Source: Chlorophyllum brunneum
Lineage: Eukaryota > Basidiomycota > Agaricomycetes > Agaricales > Agaricaceae
Reading direction: 5' to 3'
DNA length: 64,000 nucleotides
Assembly (NCBI GenBank): GCA_963576785.1
Contig: OY756139.1
Coordinates: forward strand, 3,224,001 to 3,288,000
The first letter of the stretch is position 1. The number at the start of each line of letters is the position of its first letter. The notes under the pieces are model-generated. The model was not told where the DNA came from. It did no database searches and saw nothing but the letters and a program-made list of their open reading frames with translations. Below, piece by piece: positions 46,064 through 58,032 of the stretch. The translations under genes and the position numbers were made by a program.

Positions 46064-46562
46064 CACCACACTGAGTCCTCCGTACATCAACGCTACGACT
46101 CGGCCCTAATTGACTTCGAAGATTCCAATGTTCTGCATCCTGGTCCCTTCAAGCTGGCAACTCGAAGCACATCGTAGCGGTCAATTCCGTTGAAGCTACC
46201 TACAACGATCCACTCGAACAGACCTCGTCTCATAAAGTCAGGGGAACTGCATGCTTATCGAGTCCGGGCTGCGTCCACCTTATTCACCTATCCATCTCAT
46301 GGCCGTGATTCCATTCGAGACGCCTGGTGGGCACAATGCAACATTGTTTCAACCATCCGATCCGAATCGTATTACCATCTCCCGTAGCGAAGACTCTGTT
46401 TTGGAGCAGCTCCCAGTTCTTCTAGCCCCTCCAACACCGCAGCTAGACATTCACAGACGGTTGACGGCATCATTCTCTCCCTAGTGTACGCCTGCCGCCA
46501 GGTTCAATGACCCAAGGATCGACTGGATTACGTGTCACAACGGAAGCAGCTGCTGTTGGACT
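46064..46562 (+). pseudogene. P450-E fragment, unit B
   Basis: Aligns with 58205-58780 of P450-E: GAAGATTCCAATGTTCTGCA, AACTCGAAGCACATCGTAGC, CTCATGGCCGTGATTCC and CGTATTACCATCTCCCGTAG have clear partners there. Frames are broken and the C-terminal two thirds, including the haem loop, are absent. Confidence 0.82.
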
Positions 46563-46894
46563 GCCAATTTGTGAAAGATCCCGTATGAAGTTAGGCGGGT
46601 TCAAGGGGGCCTTGGGTTGAGAGGTTGGGGGAAATTCGTCCCGGTCAGTGCTGATCATTTACTGCTACTTCTTGGCCATTTCTACGATACCTGGCAGTGG
46701 GACTTATAACAATGGTAGCTACGGTCAATGGTCAAAAACGAATATAATGGAGTAGATATCTTGTATTATGAAACGAAAATTATTAAGTAAATAATCCGAC
46801 TTTCATACGATAATCGGCTGCCCATAAAACCTCCTCATTGTTCTTTCCATGCGTGGTGTTGCTCCGTTCCCTACAATCCCACCTGATCCCAAAG
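46563..46894. other. Segment between P450-E and prefoldin 4 remnants, longer than in unit C
   Basis: About 310 bp has no counterpart in unit C, where P450-E and prefoldin 4 fragments nearly touch. Either an insertion in unit B or a deletion in unit C. No gene seen. Confidence 0.4.
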
Positions 46895-47260
46895 CTTCAC
46901 GGATTGAACATGCATGGGGGTGTTGAAGGACAAACTCGGGGATACACCAAGCATGCCAACAAGCCAATCACCGATGTAGCAACAAAAAGGGATTCTTGAC
47001 GATCTATCAACCAAACTAGGGCTTGCAGTCGAGGGCGATCCCGTGCCGTAGATATGTCGTAGGGAATACGCAAGCGATTCATGGAGAACCTAGGTACGGG
47101 ACCTGCGAAACTTCCCTTCGTATGGTCCTTCTGACGGCTCTCAAGCGAACTGAAGGCGATGGAAAAGGTGTCGATCAGAGTTTCGTCAAGGAAACTGAAT
47201 CAAAGGTGAAGGATGATACTGTACGCCAAGTTTGGCAAAGCTATCAACCTCGAGGAGTAG
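46895..47260 (+). pseudogene. Prefoldin 4 fragment, unit B
   Basis: Aligns with 36880-37283. The former end (TACGCCAAGTTTGGCAAAGC, then ATCAACCTCGAGGAGTAG) is almost unchanged, but the central exons carry stops and indels: CCCGTGCCGTAG replaces the exon 3 end, and the second helix is shortened. The first exon and promoter are absent. Confidence 0.85.
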
Positions 47261-48139
47261 ATTCCAGTGTCATAGGTCCCATGTGCAACCTCAGGTGCGA
47301 TTCCGACTGGCAGAGATGAGACAGAATGACCATTGTCTTTACCTTGTCTTTCGTTTCTAACGCTGGTTGCACCCACACCTACTTACATAAACACTGCCCT
47401 CTTCGAGCCTCGTCAGTCGGACGGAAGAATCCCAAATAATCCATCTTCGCTGTTCGGTACAACTGACGCACCAGCCGTTCGGATTTATGCCTCATCCAGA
47501 ACACCGGCAGTGGATTGGGCACATCCGGGGAAAGAGAGGTGTCGCTGGTGTCATCTAGATTGATGGGCAGGATAAGAAACCAGGACACATTTGACTCCTT
47601 CCTTTAGGTTCTCGTTCTCGACGCCACGTGACCATTTACACAGGAACATGTTGACGTTTTGCCTCTACCATTCGGTCCATTCCCCATAGAGCTGAACGAG
47701 ACTACACAGTCTTGCACAACAGCCGCAAACAAGGCAACGTTGGGACGTACGGTGGGTGATCACATTTGGGCGGCGAACACCACAATCGATTCACTAATTG
47801 CATACAGGACATCATTATTCATAGCGAAAATGATCCTCATACACGTACGCTGTCTATAGCACAGGTTCCATTCGTTGTTGATCTACCCCATCTCCATTTT
47901 TCCACACGGATCTGCGCTGCTTCTTTTCGGTGAACATTCCTTGTTCTATCCCACAGAATGTCGTTATCAACAGCTGAAATGATTCTATTTGCCGTTCTTC
48001 TGCATAACTTCACTAGTCATCCCGTTCCTTTTCCATCGACCCTCCGACCCTTGGACCTTGAAAGCCTTGAGTGTATAAGAAGTGGTGTAGTCTGGGCTCA
48101 TGCATACATAAACGAGGCATTGCGCTCACTTTACCTGCT
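47261..48139. repeat. Spacer upstream of P450-C, repeated upstream of P450-D
   Basis: Shares long stretches with 51871-52885 (for example GTGTCATCTAGATTGATGGG and GTTGGGACGTACGGTGGGTG), with one or two block differences. A TATA-like GTATAAGAAG lies at 48073-48082. It contains no recognisable gene. Confidence 0.65.
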
Positions 48140-50303
48140 ATGGGGATTCTCAGTGCCCGAGATGCCATCTGTCTCTGCCTATGTGTTGCAACTCACTTCA
48201 TTTATCGCTATCGTCGAAAACGACTTCTTCCTTTCCCACCTGGACCGCCGGGGTGGCCAATAATCGGAAACGCTCTCCAACTTCCAATGGAGCGTATGTG
48301 TGCCTTTTACGAGGACCTTGGGAAAAGACTTGGTTAGACCATCCACATATACACGAGTGGTATGCATTGCTAACAGTCTCAATCTAGGTTCCAAGATTTT
48401 GTACGTCGAGGCCTTGGGTCAGCCAATAGTCGTCATCAACGATCTTCACATGGCAATTGACCTCCTTGAGAAGCGGTCGGCATTGTATTCCAGTCGGTAG
48501 GCTAATCCACCCAGATCTAAGATACGATGAAATCTACAAGGCGTGCCCAGACCTAGATCCGTGATGCTTCACGAAGTGTGCGTCCCAACAACTCTGAGAA
48601 ACTCGGACTTGGAATAATTATATCCTCCGTGATGGTATAGAATGGAGACAGACCACTTCTTCGGCCTTAAGCAATACGGCGACGAATGGAGGAATCAGCG
48701 TCGTATATTCCAGCAGCACTTTTCTGTCAAAAATCTGCACCGAGAACAGGAAAAGACGCTGGAGTTCGTTCGCAAGTTCCTTTTACCAAGTATACATCAA
48801 CGTCCTCGAGATCTTCTTGAGCACGTCAAGAGGTGAGTTTCCGTCGCTCGCTACACTTACCACTTCTCAATCTGTTAGCTGCATTGGGGCCATATCGCTA
48901 TCCATGAGCTATGGCCTACCCGTTCGACGGATTAATGACTCTTTCATCCATTCCGTAGAAACCTCATTTTCTCAAGTAGGGGAGGCGGCTTCTGCAGGAA
49001 AGTATCTTTGCAATGTCATTCCTATCCTCAAGTATGTTCCGGAATGGATGCCGGGTGCAACCTTCAAGAGGGATGGACGCGAATTACGAGAGGAACTCGA
49101 ACGTCTGATGGAAGTACCATTCCAGAGGGTGCTGAACAGCATGGTACGTTATCTCAATATTACTACAAATTCTCTCCCCTGACATAAAGAGAAGGAAGAA
49201 GGAACGGCTCCTGAGTCTTTCGTATCTGCAAGTATAGAAAATCACCAGGATCGGATCGACTTCGAGATGCACAAAGTACACACAAAGCAAGCCGCAACGC
49301 AAATCTTTGGAGGTGTGTCCCGTTTCGAGTGTTCTGAGTATGAAAACGATGTCACACACCGCGGACCATCAGCTGCGTTTGAAACCACGGTCATAGCCGT
49401 TATGACTTTCGCCCTTGCGATGCGCATATATCCTGAGATTCAGCGGAGGGCTCAGCAAGAGATAGACTCGGTCGTTGGACCTGATCGGCTACCGGACTTT
49501 TCGGACTGGGAACACCTACCTTACTTTTCAGCGGTAATGAAGGAAGTCCTTCGGTGAGATTACTCCGTTTTTTGCATTGACCTGAAATTCACGTCCCATC
49601 AGGTGGAATCCACCCCTGCCACTGGGTATGATATCCAAATTGGAGACTTGAGTTCAGTTATTGATGCACGTCGCAGCTCTCCCGCACTTAACCTCTGCAG
49701 ATGATGTCTACAAACATTACTATATTCCCAAGGGTGCCATAGTCATGGCTAACACACAGCGAGTCTCATCATTTCTTTACACTGCCCGAACGCTGACCAG
49801 CGGTACAACACCAGTGCTATCCTTCACGATGAAGAAATCTTCCCAAGTCCCGAAGACTTCAAGCCGGAACGATTCATCAAGGACGGGGTTCCTGTGACTG
49901 ATATTTTGGATCCCCTCTTTGTTGGTACTTTCGGCTATGGGCGTAGGTTCGTCTCCAGTTTTTCTTTCTCTATTTCACCTAGTGTTTATATTTCACCCAG
50001 GATCTGTCCAGGGTCCCACATCGCACGCTCGGCGCTTTATATTACAGCTGCCTCTATCCTGTCGTTGTTTGATATCCTGCCAGCACTTGACGCCGAAGGC
50101 CAACCAATTGACGTCAAGCCTGAGTTCACTGTTGATTCACTCTTTTCGTGGGTCTTTAATTTTACAATCAGTAGATCAGAGTCAGTACTAAGCAGTACCA
50201 TAACCACAGAATCCCTCTTCCGTTTGAATGTAAGGTTGCGCCCCGGAAGGACAAGAATGTTGAAGGTCTTCTTGAGAGTTGCATGGGATTCGACGTCTTG
50301 TAA
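48140..50303 (+). CDS. Cytochrome P450, array copy C
   Basis: Same structure as B: MGILSARDAICLCLCVATHF, LLPFPPGPPGWPIIGNALQL, KQYGDEWRNQRRIFQQHF, AAFETT in the I helix, EVLR, FKPERF, FGYGRRICPGSH and the ending CMGFDVL with TAA 50301-50303. It shares the GC-donor intron with B (ACACAGCGAGT), so that change predates their separation. About 0.7 kb at the 3' end is almost base-for-base the same as B. Frames are intact with the family's exon plan. Substrate unknown. Confidence 0.87.
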
Positions 50304-50699
50304 CTCACATAGGTCCAATGGTCGTTGCTATGTGTTTTCCTGTAGTTTCTTAGTTTCTGTCATAAACAATTATGGATATGAAAACACTCCAAGAACAATT
50401 CCGATGGTAAATTGACATCAGCGTGAGTGGTTTCTTTAATCTCTTCTCCATCGAATTGGGAAGGTGATTTCGTTCGGGAGTGATGGACTGGAGCTCATTG
50501 AGTCAAGGTACACAAGCACGTCAAGGAATCCTCGCTGAGCGGCATGCCACGCGCCTTCTCGATATTCCAATCCGGCATGAATCACTTATGAGGGGGGAAG
50601 TGCCTTGGGGCGGTATATACCGGGAATAAACCTCTAGCACCATACCCCTCATGCATCATGTTCGGTGTGAGCTACAGTAATCAAGGACTATTTTTCTCC
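50304..50699. other. 3' flank of P450-C, repeated after B and D
   Basis: Repeats 45310-45686 closely. No gene seen. Confidence 0.5.
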
Positions 50700-51075
50700 T
50701 CAACCAAGCTTTGGCGTCCAAAAATAATAATCCCCAAGTTGTTACCAACACAACTGCCTCCCTCTAAATCTCACCCCTCCGTTGCGGTCCATCTCACGCC
50801 AAGTTCCTCTGGAGTTTTTCAGATCTAAGGGCGATCTTAAGCTGTATCTTACACATCCTGAGGGCACACATCTTTCGTGGGTCCGGGCGACTTGTGAATA
50901 TGATGAACGCCGTCCGAGGCGGAGGTTTCACCTGGAACTTGTGTACCGTCGTCAGCAAGTTCGAGCTACATTCGTGTCAAGAAACCACGGCGACAATGAT
51001 AATTCACTCACATAGCGAATGTGGAGAAACACACTTCCTCACCAGCCTCACCGACCTGCCAATGTAAAATGGAAT
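50700..51075 (-). pseudogene. Rex1-type exonuclease 3' fragment, unit C
   Basis: Aligns with 45687-46063 and with 55381-55828. It ends in the same ATGTAAAATGG/AATGGTTGAAG join to P450-E as unit B, so the 2.4-kb deletion was present before units B and C separated. Frames are broken. Confidence 0.8.
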
Positions 51076-51568
51076 GGTTGAAGCTGAAGCACCGCGCTGG
51101 GTCATCCATGCATCAACTCTAAGACTCAGCTGTAATTGATTTCGCAAATTCCAATGTTCTGCACCTTGGTCCCTTCGGGTTGACAACTGGAAGCAGTCAG
51201 TTCGATTGAAGTTGCCGACAATGATCTGCTCAAGCAGACCTCATCTCATAATGTCAGGAGAGTTGTGCGTGCTTATCTAGCCCGGCTGCGTCCACCCTAT
51301 TCACCCATCCATCTCATGGCCGTGATGCCATACGAGACGCCGGGGGGCACAATGCAACACCATTTACCATCCCCCGACCTGAATCGTATCACCATCCCCC
51401 GTGGCTCCAGTTCCAGCCCTCCTTGAGGTCCTCAACTCTCCAGAAACACCTCAGCCAGCACATTAGCAGATGGTTGACGGCATCATTCTTTCCTTAGTGT
51501 ACGTCTGGTTCAATGATCCATGGATTAAAATCCCTGGGTTACGTGCCATAATGGAAGCGGCTGCCCCA
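51076..51568 (+). pseudogene. P450-E fragment, unit C
   Basis: Counterpart of 46064-46562: CTCATGGCCGTGATGCC, CGTATCACCATCCCCCGTGG and GATGGTTGACGGCATCATTC. It is frameshifted and lacks everything after the first third of P450-E. Confidence 0.8.
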
Positions 51569-51870
51569 TTCTGTCGCTACACTGGTGATTGGCTTGTTAG
51601 CGTGCTTCGCTTTGATCTCCTCGAGCTTGTCCTTCAACGCCCCCACACGCGTGTTCAACTTGTGAAAATGTGTGATCGGGTGGCATTCTTCACAAATTGG
51701 CGGTCCGACAGCTCTTGACGATCTGTTGGCCAAGTTAGAGCTCGCAGGAGAGGGCAATCCCGTGCTGTACGTACGTCGTAGGGAATACCCAAGCGATTGA
51801 TGGCCAACTTAGGTAGGAACTCAGAGTGATACTGTACGCCAAGTTTGGCAAAGTCAACCTTGAGGAGTAG
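51569..51870 (+). pseudogene. Prefoldin 4 fragment with internal inversion, unit C
   Basis: Bases 51715-51870 run in the normal direction and end AAGTTTGGCAAAGTCAACCT plus TGAGGAGTAG. Bases about 51569-51714 are inverted. Read on the minus strand they give KLNTRVGALKDKLEEIK, the prefoldin 4 first-helix exon, followed by the intron sequence (AACAAGCCAATCACC) that is forward in unit B. Confidence 0.75.
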
Positions 51871-52885
51871 ATCCCAGTGTCATAGGTTCATGTGCAACTT
51901 CAGATGCGACCCCGACTGTCAGAGATGAGACGGAATGACCATTGCTTTTACCTTGTCTTTCGTTTTTTGGTCTTGCTAACGCTGGTCGCACTCATCACTT
52001 TCTCACCTACTTAGGTACAACCTGCCCTTTTCGAACCTCTTCGTCAGTCGGATGGAAGAATGATAAATCCTTCTTCGCTACTCGGTACAACTGACACACC
52101 GGCTGTTCAGATTCATGCCTCATCTGGAACACCTCTCCCCTGCTCGGCGACAATGGTCGCGAACAAGAAGTCTCCGCCAATAACAGGCGAGGATTGCAAC
52201 TGGGCAGCGTTCTATGCTATAATTGATGCAGCAGTTGGACCAACCTCGCGGGCTGTGATATATGCAAAAAAGTGCGACTCCTAAGTAGTTGACCCCTAGC
52301 ACGAGTACGGCAAGTGTATTGAGCACATCCGGGAAAAAGAAAGGTGTCACTGGTGTCATCTAGATTGATGGGCAGGATAAGCCCAGGCCTATCTCTACAC
52401 AGTCTTGTACAACAGCCGCAACCCAGACAACGTTGGGACGTACGGTGGGTGATCACATTTGGGCGGCACACACCACAATCGATTCACTAATTGTATACAT
52501 GATATCGTTATCCATGGCGGAAATGATCCTCATACACGTACACTGTCTATAGCGCAGGTTCTATTCGTTCATCCAACCCAACGTCATTCTCTAGCCATAC
52601 TTCTCCATCAATATTCGGTATTCAGGCACCTTGAAAGCCTCCACGCGGATCTGCGCCGCTTCTTTTTGGTGAACATCGTGATTCATTCATTGTTCTATCC
52701 CAGAATGTCGTTATCAACAACTGAAATGATTCTATTCGCCGTTCTACTGCATAACTTCACTAGTCATCCCGTTCCTTTTCCGTCGACCTCCGACCCTCGG
52801 ACCCTGAAAGCCTTGAGTGTATAAGAAGTGGTGTAGTCTGGGCTCATGCATACAGAAACGAGGCATTGCGTTCACTTTGCCTGCC
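51871..52885. repeat. Spacer upstream of P450-D
   Basis: Repeats 47261-48139 with an extra block around 52135-52305. A TATA-like GTATAAGAAG lies at 52819-52828, in the same place as in copy C. No gene seen. Confidence 0.6.
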
Positions 52886-55067
52886 ATGGGGATTCTCAGT
52901 GCCCGAGATGCCATCTGTCTCTGCCTATGTGTTGCAACTCACTTCATTTATCGCTATCGTCGAAAACGACTTCTTCCTTTTCCACCCGGACCGCCAGGGT
53001 GGCCACTAATCGGAAACGCTCTACAGCTACCATTGAAGCACATGTATGCCTTTTACGAGGACCTCGAGAAACGACTTGGTCAGAGCGTGTACATATATAC
53101 AACTTGTATCATCATCACTAATAGTCATGATCCAGGCTCGAAGATTTTGTATGTCGAGGCCTTGGGCCAACCAATCATTGTCGTTAATGATGTCCACATG
53201 GCAATCGACCTCCTTGAGAAGCGATCAGCATTGTATTCCAGTCGGTACGCTGCGTTCTTTTTGTTCAAAAAAAAGATGACATACAAATCGTGCCCAGACC
53301 TCGGTCGGTGATGCTTCACGAAATGTACGTTTCAGCGGCAACTCGAAGGAATCTGGGACTTGTAATAATCATACCCTTTGGGGTCCTCTAGAATGAAGAC
53401 AGACCACTTCTTCGGTCTCCAGGAATACGGTGACGAATGGAGGAATCATCGGCGTATATTCCAGCAGCACTTTTCTCCCAAGAATCTGCATCGGGAGCAA
53501 GAAACAACGCTGGAGTTTGTCCGCAAGTTCCTTTTACCAAGTGTCTATCAAAACCCGCCAGATATTCACGAGCACGTCAAAGGGTGAGTTATCCGCTCCG
53601 GAGTCGAGTTACTTCTGAATTGGCTGTTAGCTGCATTGGGGCCGTATCACTATCCATGACCTATGGCCTACCTGTTCAACGAATCAATGACCCTTTCCTC
53701 CTTTCCGTAGAAACTGCATTTACTCAAGTAGCGGAGGCGGCCTCTGCCGGAAAGTATCTTGCCAATATCATTCCTGCCCTCAAGCATGTTCCGGAATGGA
53801 TGCCAGGTGCATCCTTCAAGAGAGCTGGACGCGAATTACGAGAGGAACTCTTACGTCTGATGGAAGTACCATTCCAGAGGGTGCTAAACAGCATGGTACG
53901 TTTATCCCACAATCCCATGTGCTCTCTCCTCTGACGTAGAGAGTAGGAAGAAGGAACGGCCCCCGAGTCTTTCGTATCTGCGAGTATAGAAAGTCACTTG
54001 AATCGACCTGACTTCGAGATGCACAAAGTACACATAAAGCAAGCCGCAACGCAAATCTTTGGAGGTGTGTCCCGTTTCGAGCTCCCTGAGTCTGGAAAAC
54101 GACGTCATTCACCGCGGACCATCAGCTGCGTATGAAACCACAGTCATATCCGTTATGAGTTTCGCTCTTGCGATGCTCTTGCATCCTGAGATTCAGAGAA
54201 AGGCCCAGGAGGAGATAGACTCGGTCGTTGGGATGGATCGGTTACCAGATTTCTCGGACTGGGAACACCTGCCTTATCTTTCAGCAGTCATGAAGGAGGT
54301 CCTTCGGTAAGTTTGCTCCTTCTTCGCATAGACCTGAAACCCACGTCCTATCAGGTGGAATCCGGTCGCTCCTCTGGGTAAGATATCCCAACTGGGATCC
54401 TGAGTTCCGATATTGATGCACGTTGCAGGGCTTCCCCACTTGACTTCTACGGATGACGTCTACAAAGGTTATTACATCCCTAAGGGTGCCATAGTCATGG
54501 CGAATACACAGTAAGTCTCTGTTTTTTTTCAATGCTAGAATGCTGATCAGCGACACGATGCCAGCGCTATACTTCACGATGAGGCCGTCTTTCCGAGTCC
54601 CGAGGAATTCAAGCCTGAACGTTTTATCAGGGACGGTGCTTTAACAGATGACATTTTGGACCCCTCCTTTGTTGGTACTTTTGGCTTTGGACGCAGGTGA
54701 GTTTCAAGTCTGTCTTTTCGATCTTTTTTTTCTCTATCGAAACTGATGTTCATATTTTACTTAGGATCTGCCCAGGGTCTCATATCGCTCGATCGGCGCT
54801 TTATATCACAGCCGTCTCTATTTTATCCTTGTTTGATATCTTGCCGGCACTTGATGCTGAAGGCCGACCAATTGACATCAAACCCGAATTCACCGTCGAC
54901 TCTGTCTTTTCGTGAGCTTTTAATCTTATAGTCAGCGGACCAGACCCAATTCTAAGCAGTACTGTCAACCCAGGATACCCCTCCCGTTTGAATGTAAGAT
55001 CACACCCCGGAAGGGCAAGAACGTTGAAGATCTTCTCCAGGATTACATGGGATTCGACGTTTTGTAA
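52886..55067 (+). CDS. Cytochrome P450, array copy D
   Basis: Fourth member of the array: MGILSARDAICLCLCVATHF, LLPFPPGPPGWPLIGNALQL, QEYGDEWRNHRRIFQQHF, AAYETT, EVLR, FKPERF and FGFGRRICPGSH. It ends DYMGFDVL before TAA 55065-55067. Two splice acceptors differ from the other copies. Before the VMLHE exon, CCTAG has become CCTCG; the CCCAG six bases upstream keeps the frame and adds two residues. Before EEGTAPESF, an A-to-T change turns the expected first codon into TAG, but that TAG can serve as an acceptor three bases later, losing one residue. With these shifts the gene is intact. It is the copy next to the intact exonuclease, so probably in the ancestral position. Confidence 0.84.
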
Positions 55068-55380
55068 CTTAAATAGGTCCAGTGGTCATTGTCATGTGTT
55101 TACATGCAGGTTCTTAGTTCCTGCCGTAAGCAATTATGGATATAAAAAGGCCACAGGAGCAGTTCCGATGATCAGCGTGAGCAGCTTCCTTGATCTCTTC
55201 TCCATCAAATTGGAAGATGGCTAGTAGGATTTCGTTCGGAACTGATGGGGTAGAAGAATTCATTGAGCTAAAGAAATGACAGAGATTGGTCAGAAATCCT
55301 GGTTGAGCGATATATATTCAAAGTAAAACCTCTAGCATATTCGGCGTGAGCTACAGTGACCAAGGACTATCCTTCTCAAA
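55068..55380. other. Convergent region P450-D / exonuclease
   Basis: 3' flanks of two converging genes, with counterparts after copies B and C. No gene seen. Confidence 0.5.
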
Positions 55381-57723
55381 CTAATTCTTGACGCCCAAAA
55401 ATAATAACCCTCTCCTTGCCAACTCGACAGCCTCCTCTAAATCTCTCCCATCCGCTGCAGTCCACCTCATGTCCAGTTCCTCCGGAGTTTTCCCCGATCT
55501 AAGCGCAGTTTCGAATTGTATCTTACGCGCATTGAGGGCTGACATCTTTCGAGGGTCCGAGTGACCTGTGAATATGATAAATGCCGTCTTAGGGGGAAGG
55601 TTCGCGTGGATGTTTGTGAGATGTTCATTGAGTGCTTGGAGTGTTTCGTTGAGGGCTTCTTGTGTAGGTGGGGGCATTGGAGTTGGGGCTGGGGCATCTG
55701 GAGTCGCTTTTGGTGTCGTCCCTGTAAGAGTTGTTAGACGTTCCATTTCATAATTGGAGCGAATACGAAAAAAACATACATCCTTGGACATTTGCCAAAG
55801 TCATCAACCTCGCAAATGCAAAATGGTGAGATGGAACTACATCCAATAACTGCTTCACGACCTCTTCGTCACTTGAGCATCCCACAGCTGTACTTGCCTT
55901 ACTCCCATGCATAACCGCCGGGTTCCCATGATCAATAACTGCGGATCTGATACTTCCTGCACCCCCACCCGCACGTCTCGTTGACCTTCCCATCCTCTCA
56001 AAAATCGATTCATAATCCACCTTGAATTCTCCAAACCCTGGACCACCTTCGATCTTTTTCTTGAGTAGGTCCAAACAAGCTCGTGCATCTTCTTCAGGGT
56101 CATGTCCTCCCTCGCCACGTGTTTGGATTTCTCGTTCGCACCATTTCTTTGTGAGCCAAGCTAGACCGGGTTTCAGAGGCCGTCCGCGCGGATGATGATA
56201 TATTACGGCTGTGTCGATACATAATGGGTGACAGATCTTCAAGGCTTTGAGATCGGACTCAAGAGAGTGTCCAAGTAGGATTGGTGTCAGCGCTAGTGGG
56301 GGTTCGGTACCGTTGGTTGAAGAGGGATTAGGTGAAGGAGGAGAAAGAAGACGAAGGATGTGGGCTTGAGCTTGAGCATGAGTTGTTGTTACATCAGTCA
56401 ATGCTTCCGCGGTGATTCCAGACCACCTAGGGAGAAGATAAGAGTGGTCAGGTGAATGATTGTGACAGTGGCAATGATATTGTACCTTGTGAGATAATCT
56501 GTAATCGGTTTGGATGGCTTAACCAGTTGGTCGTAAACGACAAGTCCCGTGTAGAAGTCCACCATACAAACGCGGGTAAGTTCTTTGCCGTCTTCGGTCA
56601 AGCACTAGAAAATCCGGACATGTTCTTTATGAGGTAAAGAGGGAATGGACGCATGGACTTACCATCTCACAGTCAATGGCAAAGATCCGTTGTTTTGGTG
56701 CATTCTTTCTCTGTTCTGAGGTAACTTCTTGTGGCTGGGGCGTTTCTACCCATCCTGCAGGCTTCTGGAAGACGTCGGCCATGTAAGAAGGAATGGGATA
56801 GTCGTTCTCAATCATCTGTTCTAAAGGCAGTGTGAATTGAAAGGGCTCCCGCTGCCTATGGACTTCTGCTGTGCAATTGTTGACGAAGGGAACTCTCGAG
56901 AATTAATGAAGACATACAGTTGAGTCTATGCGCTATCCGCTTTTTTTTCTCTTCTCCGCTAATCGGTCCACTGAAAAATGAGCTTAGCACGCTGTGCATC
57001 CGGGTCTGATCTCCTGGAGCTCGTGTTGGGCAAGCATGAGTGAATGTTGACGCGACAAATGGTATACTGGTAGCAGTTGAAGCGGTATTTTGTGATTTCG
57101 TGAGGAGGGGTATCGAGATCGGAAGGTTTGGGTTCGAGGTTGCGGAAGTGGGCAGGGGAGGGAGGGAGAGAATCTCGGGTGTCAGTCCTGGTATCAAGAT
57201 GGCAACCACTTTCTGAATCAGCTGGGCATTCTGAACAGAATTTTAAGCCTCGGTTCCGCTCGAGAATTATAAAAATGTGCGACGTACATCTATCCGAAGC
57301 CAATTCGGCGGTGGAGCATCTGCAACGACATGTAAAACTAGATCCCGAATGTCCTAAGGACTTGTGGGCAACATGATTCGTAAAAAATGAGTATAGCTCA
57401 CGTCTATGTTTACGGCGTGCGACCGCCTGTTTATTTCAGTGTTGTGGTACATGAAGCGGGGCTGGGTCATCTAGTAAGAGTGAAAGGTGTAAGCAATGGA
57501 GTAGGATGTCCAGGTCCCCTCCCCGGAGAGATATGAGATATGAGTACGGGAACACACACACATCACTTTTTGCTTTCGACTTTTGGCTTTTTTTCTGCTT
57601 CCGCCTTTCCACCTTTGTCCATTCTCCGGCACCCATGTCTGGATCTGGAGGATCTGCGGGTCTGAGCTTTTTGGGGCAGGGCGCCTCCGATGAGTCCTGA
57701 GAGCTGGGCTGAGAGCGCTTCAT
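55381..57723 (-). CDS. Rex1/Rnh70-type 3'-5' RNA exonuclease (DEDDh)
   Basis: Trims 3' ends of 5S rRNA, tRNA and other structured RNAs in yeast; nuclear. The start MKRSQPSSQDSSEAPCPKKL and KKSQKSKAKS give a basic, probably nuclear N-terminus. Next come DIRDLVLHVVADAPPPNWLR, VVAILIPGLTPEILSLPPLP and DYPIPSYMADVFQKPAGWVE. The exonuclease domain follows: FAIDCEM (DxE), LVVYDQLVKPSKPITDYLTR, GHSLESDLKALKICHPLCID (second D motif) and GGHDPEEDARACLDLL (His/Asp motif). After a Pro/Ala-rich linker, the C-terminal part ends RGLLFLGVKN with TAG at 55381-55383. About eight exons. It is divergent from P450-E with a 309-bp gap. Fragments of its 3' end follow P450-A, B and C. Confidence 0.86.
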
Positions 57724-58032
57724 GGTGGAATGGAGGAGGTTGACGGTTGTTTGTTTCGATCATCCATCTATCTTTGTGTTTGTGGGCGCTCAATGATTTC
57801 GTCTTGTGACTCCCCCTAGTTGATCAGGGACACACTCAAAGAACCTGTATCCTGCCTGCTCTGGGTCAATTTTGCGTAATCCGGTCTCCATGATATCTCC
57901 AAATGACGTCTCCTATAAAGGGCCGATTTCGCGCCATGCCTTTTTTGCCCCCCATTTCCGCCCTGTTCCGTGGCAAAGGTCGCCATAAATGACCGCGAGT
58001 ACTTTTCGTCCTCTCCCACACGCGAGGCAGTC
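57724..58032. promoter_or_regulatory. 309-bp divergent promoter, exonuclease / P450-E
   Basis: Both genes start outward from this region. No strong TATA is seen near P450-E. In units B and C this whole region is lost in the exonuclease/P450-E deletion. Confidence 0.4.

Noticed and set aside
52886..55067. P450-D as a pseudogene
   Set aside because: The apparent stop and lost acceptor are both removed by in-frame AG acceptors 3 and 6 bases away, so the gene can still encode a full protein.
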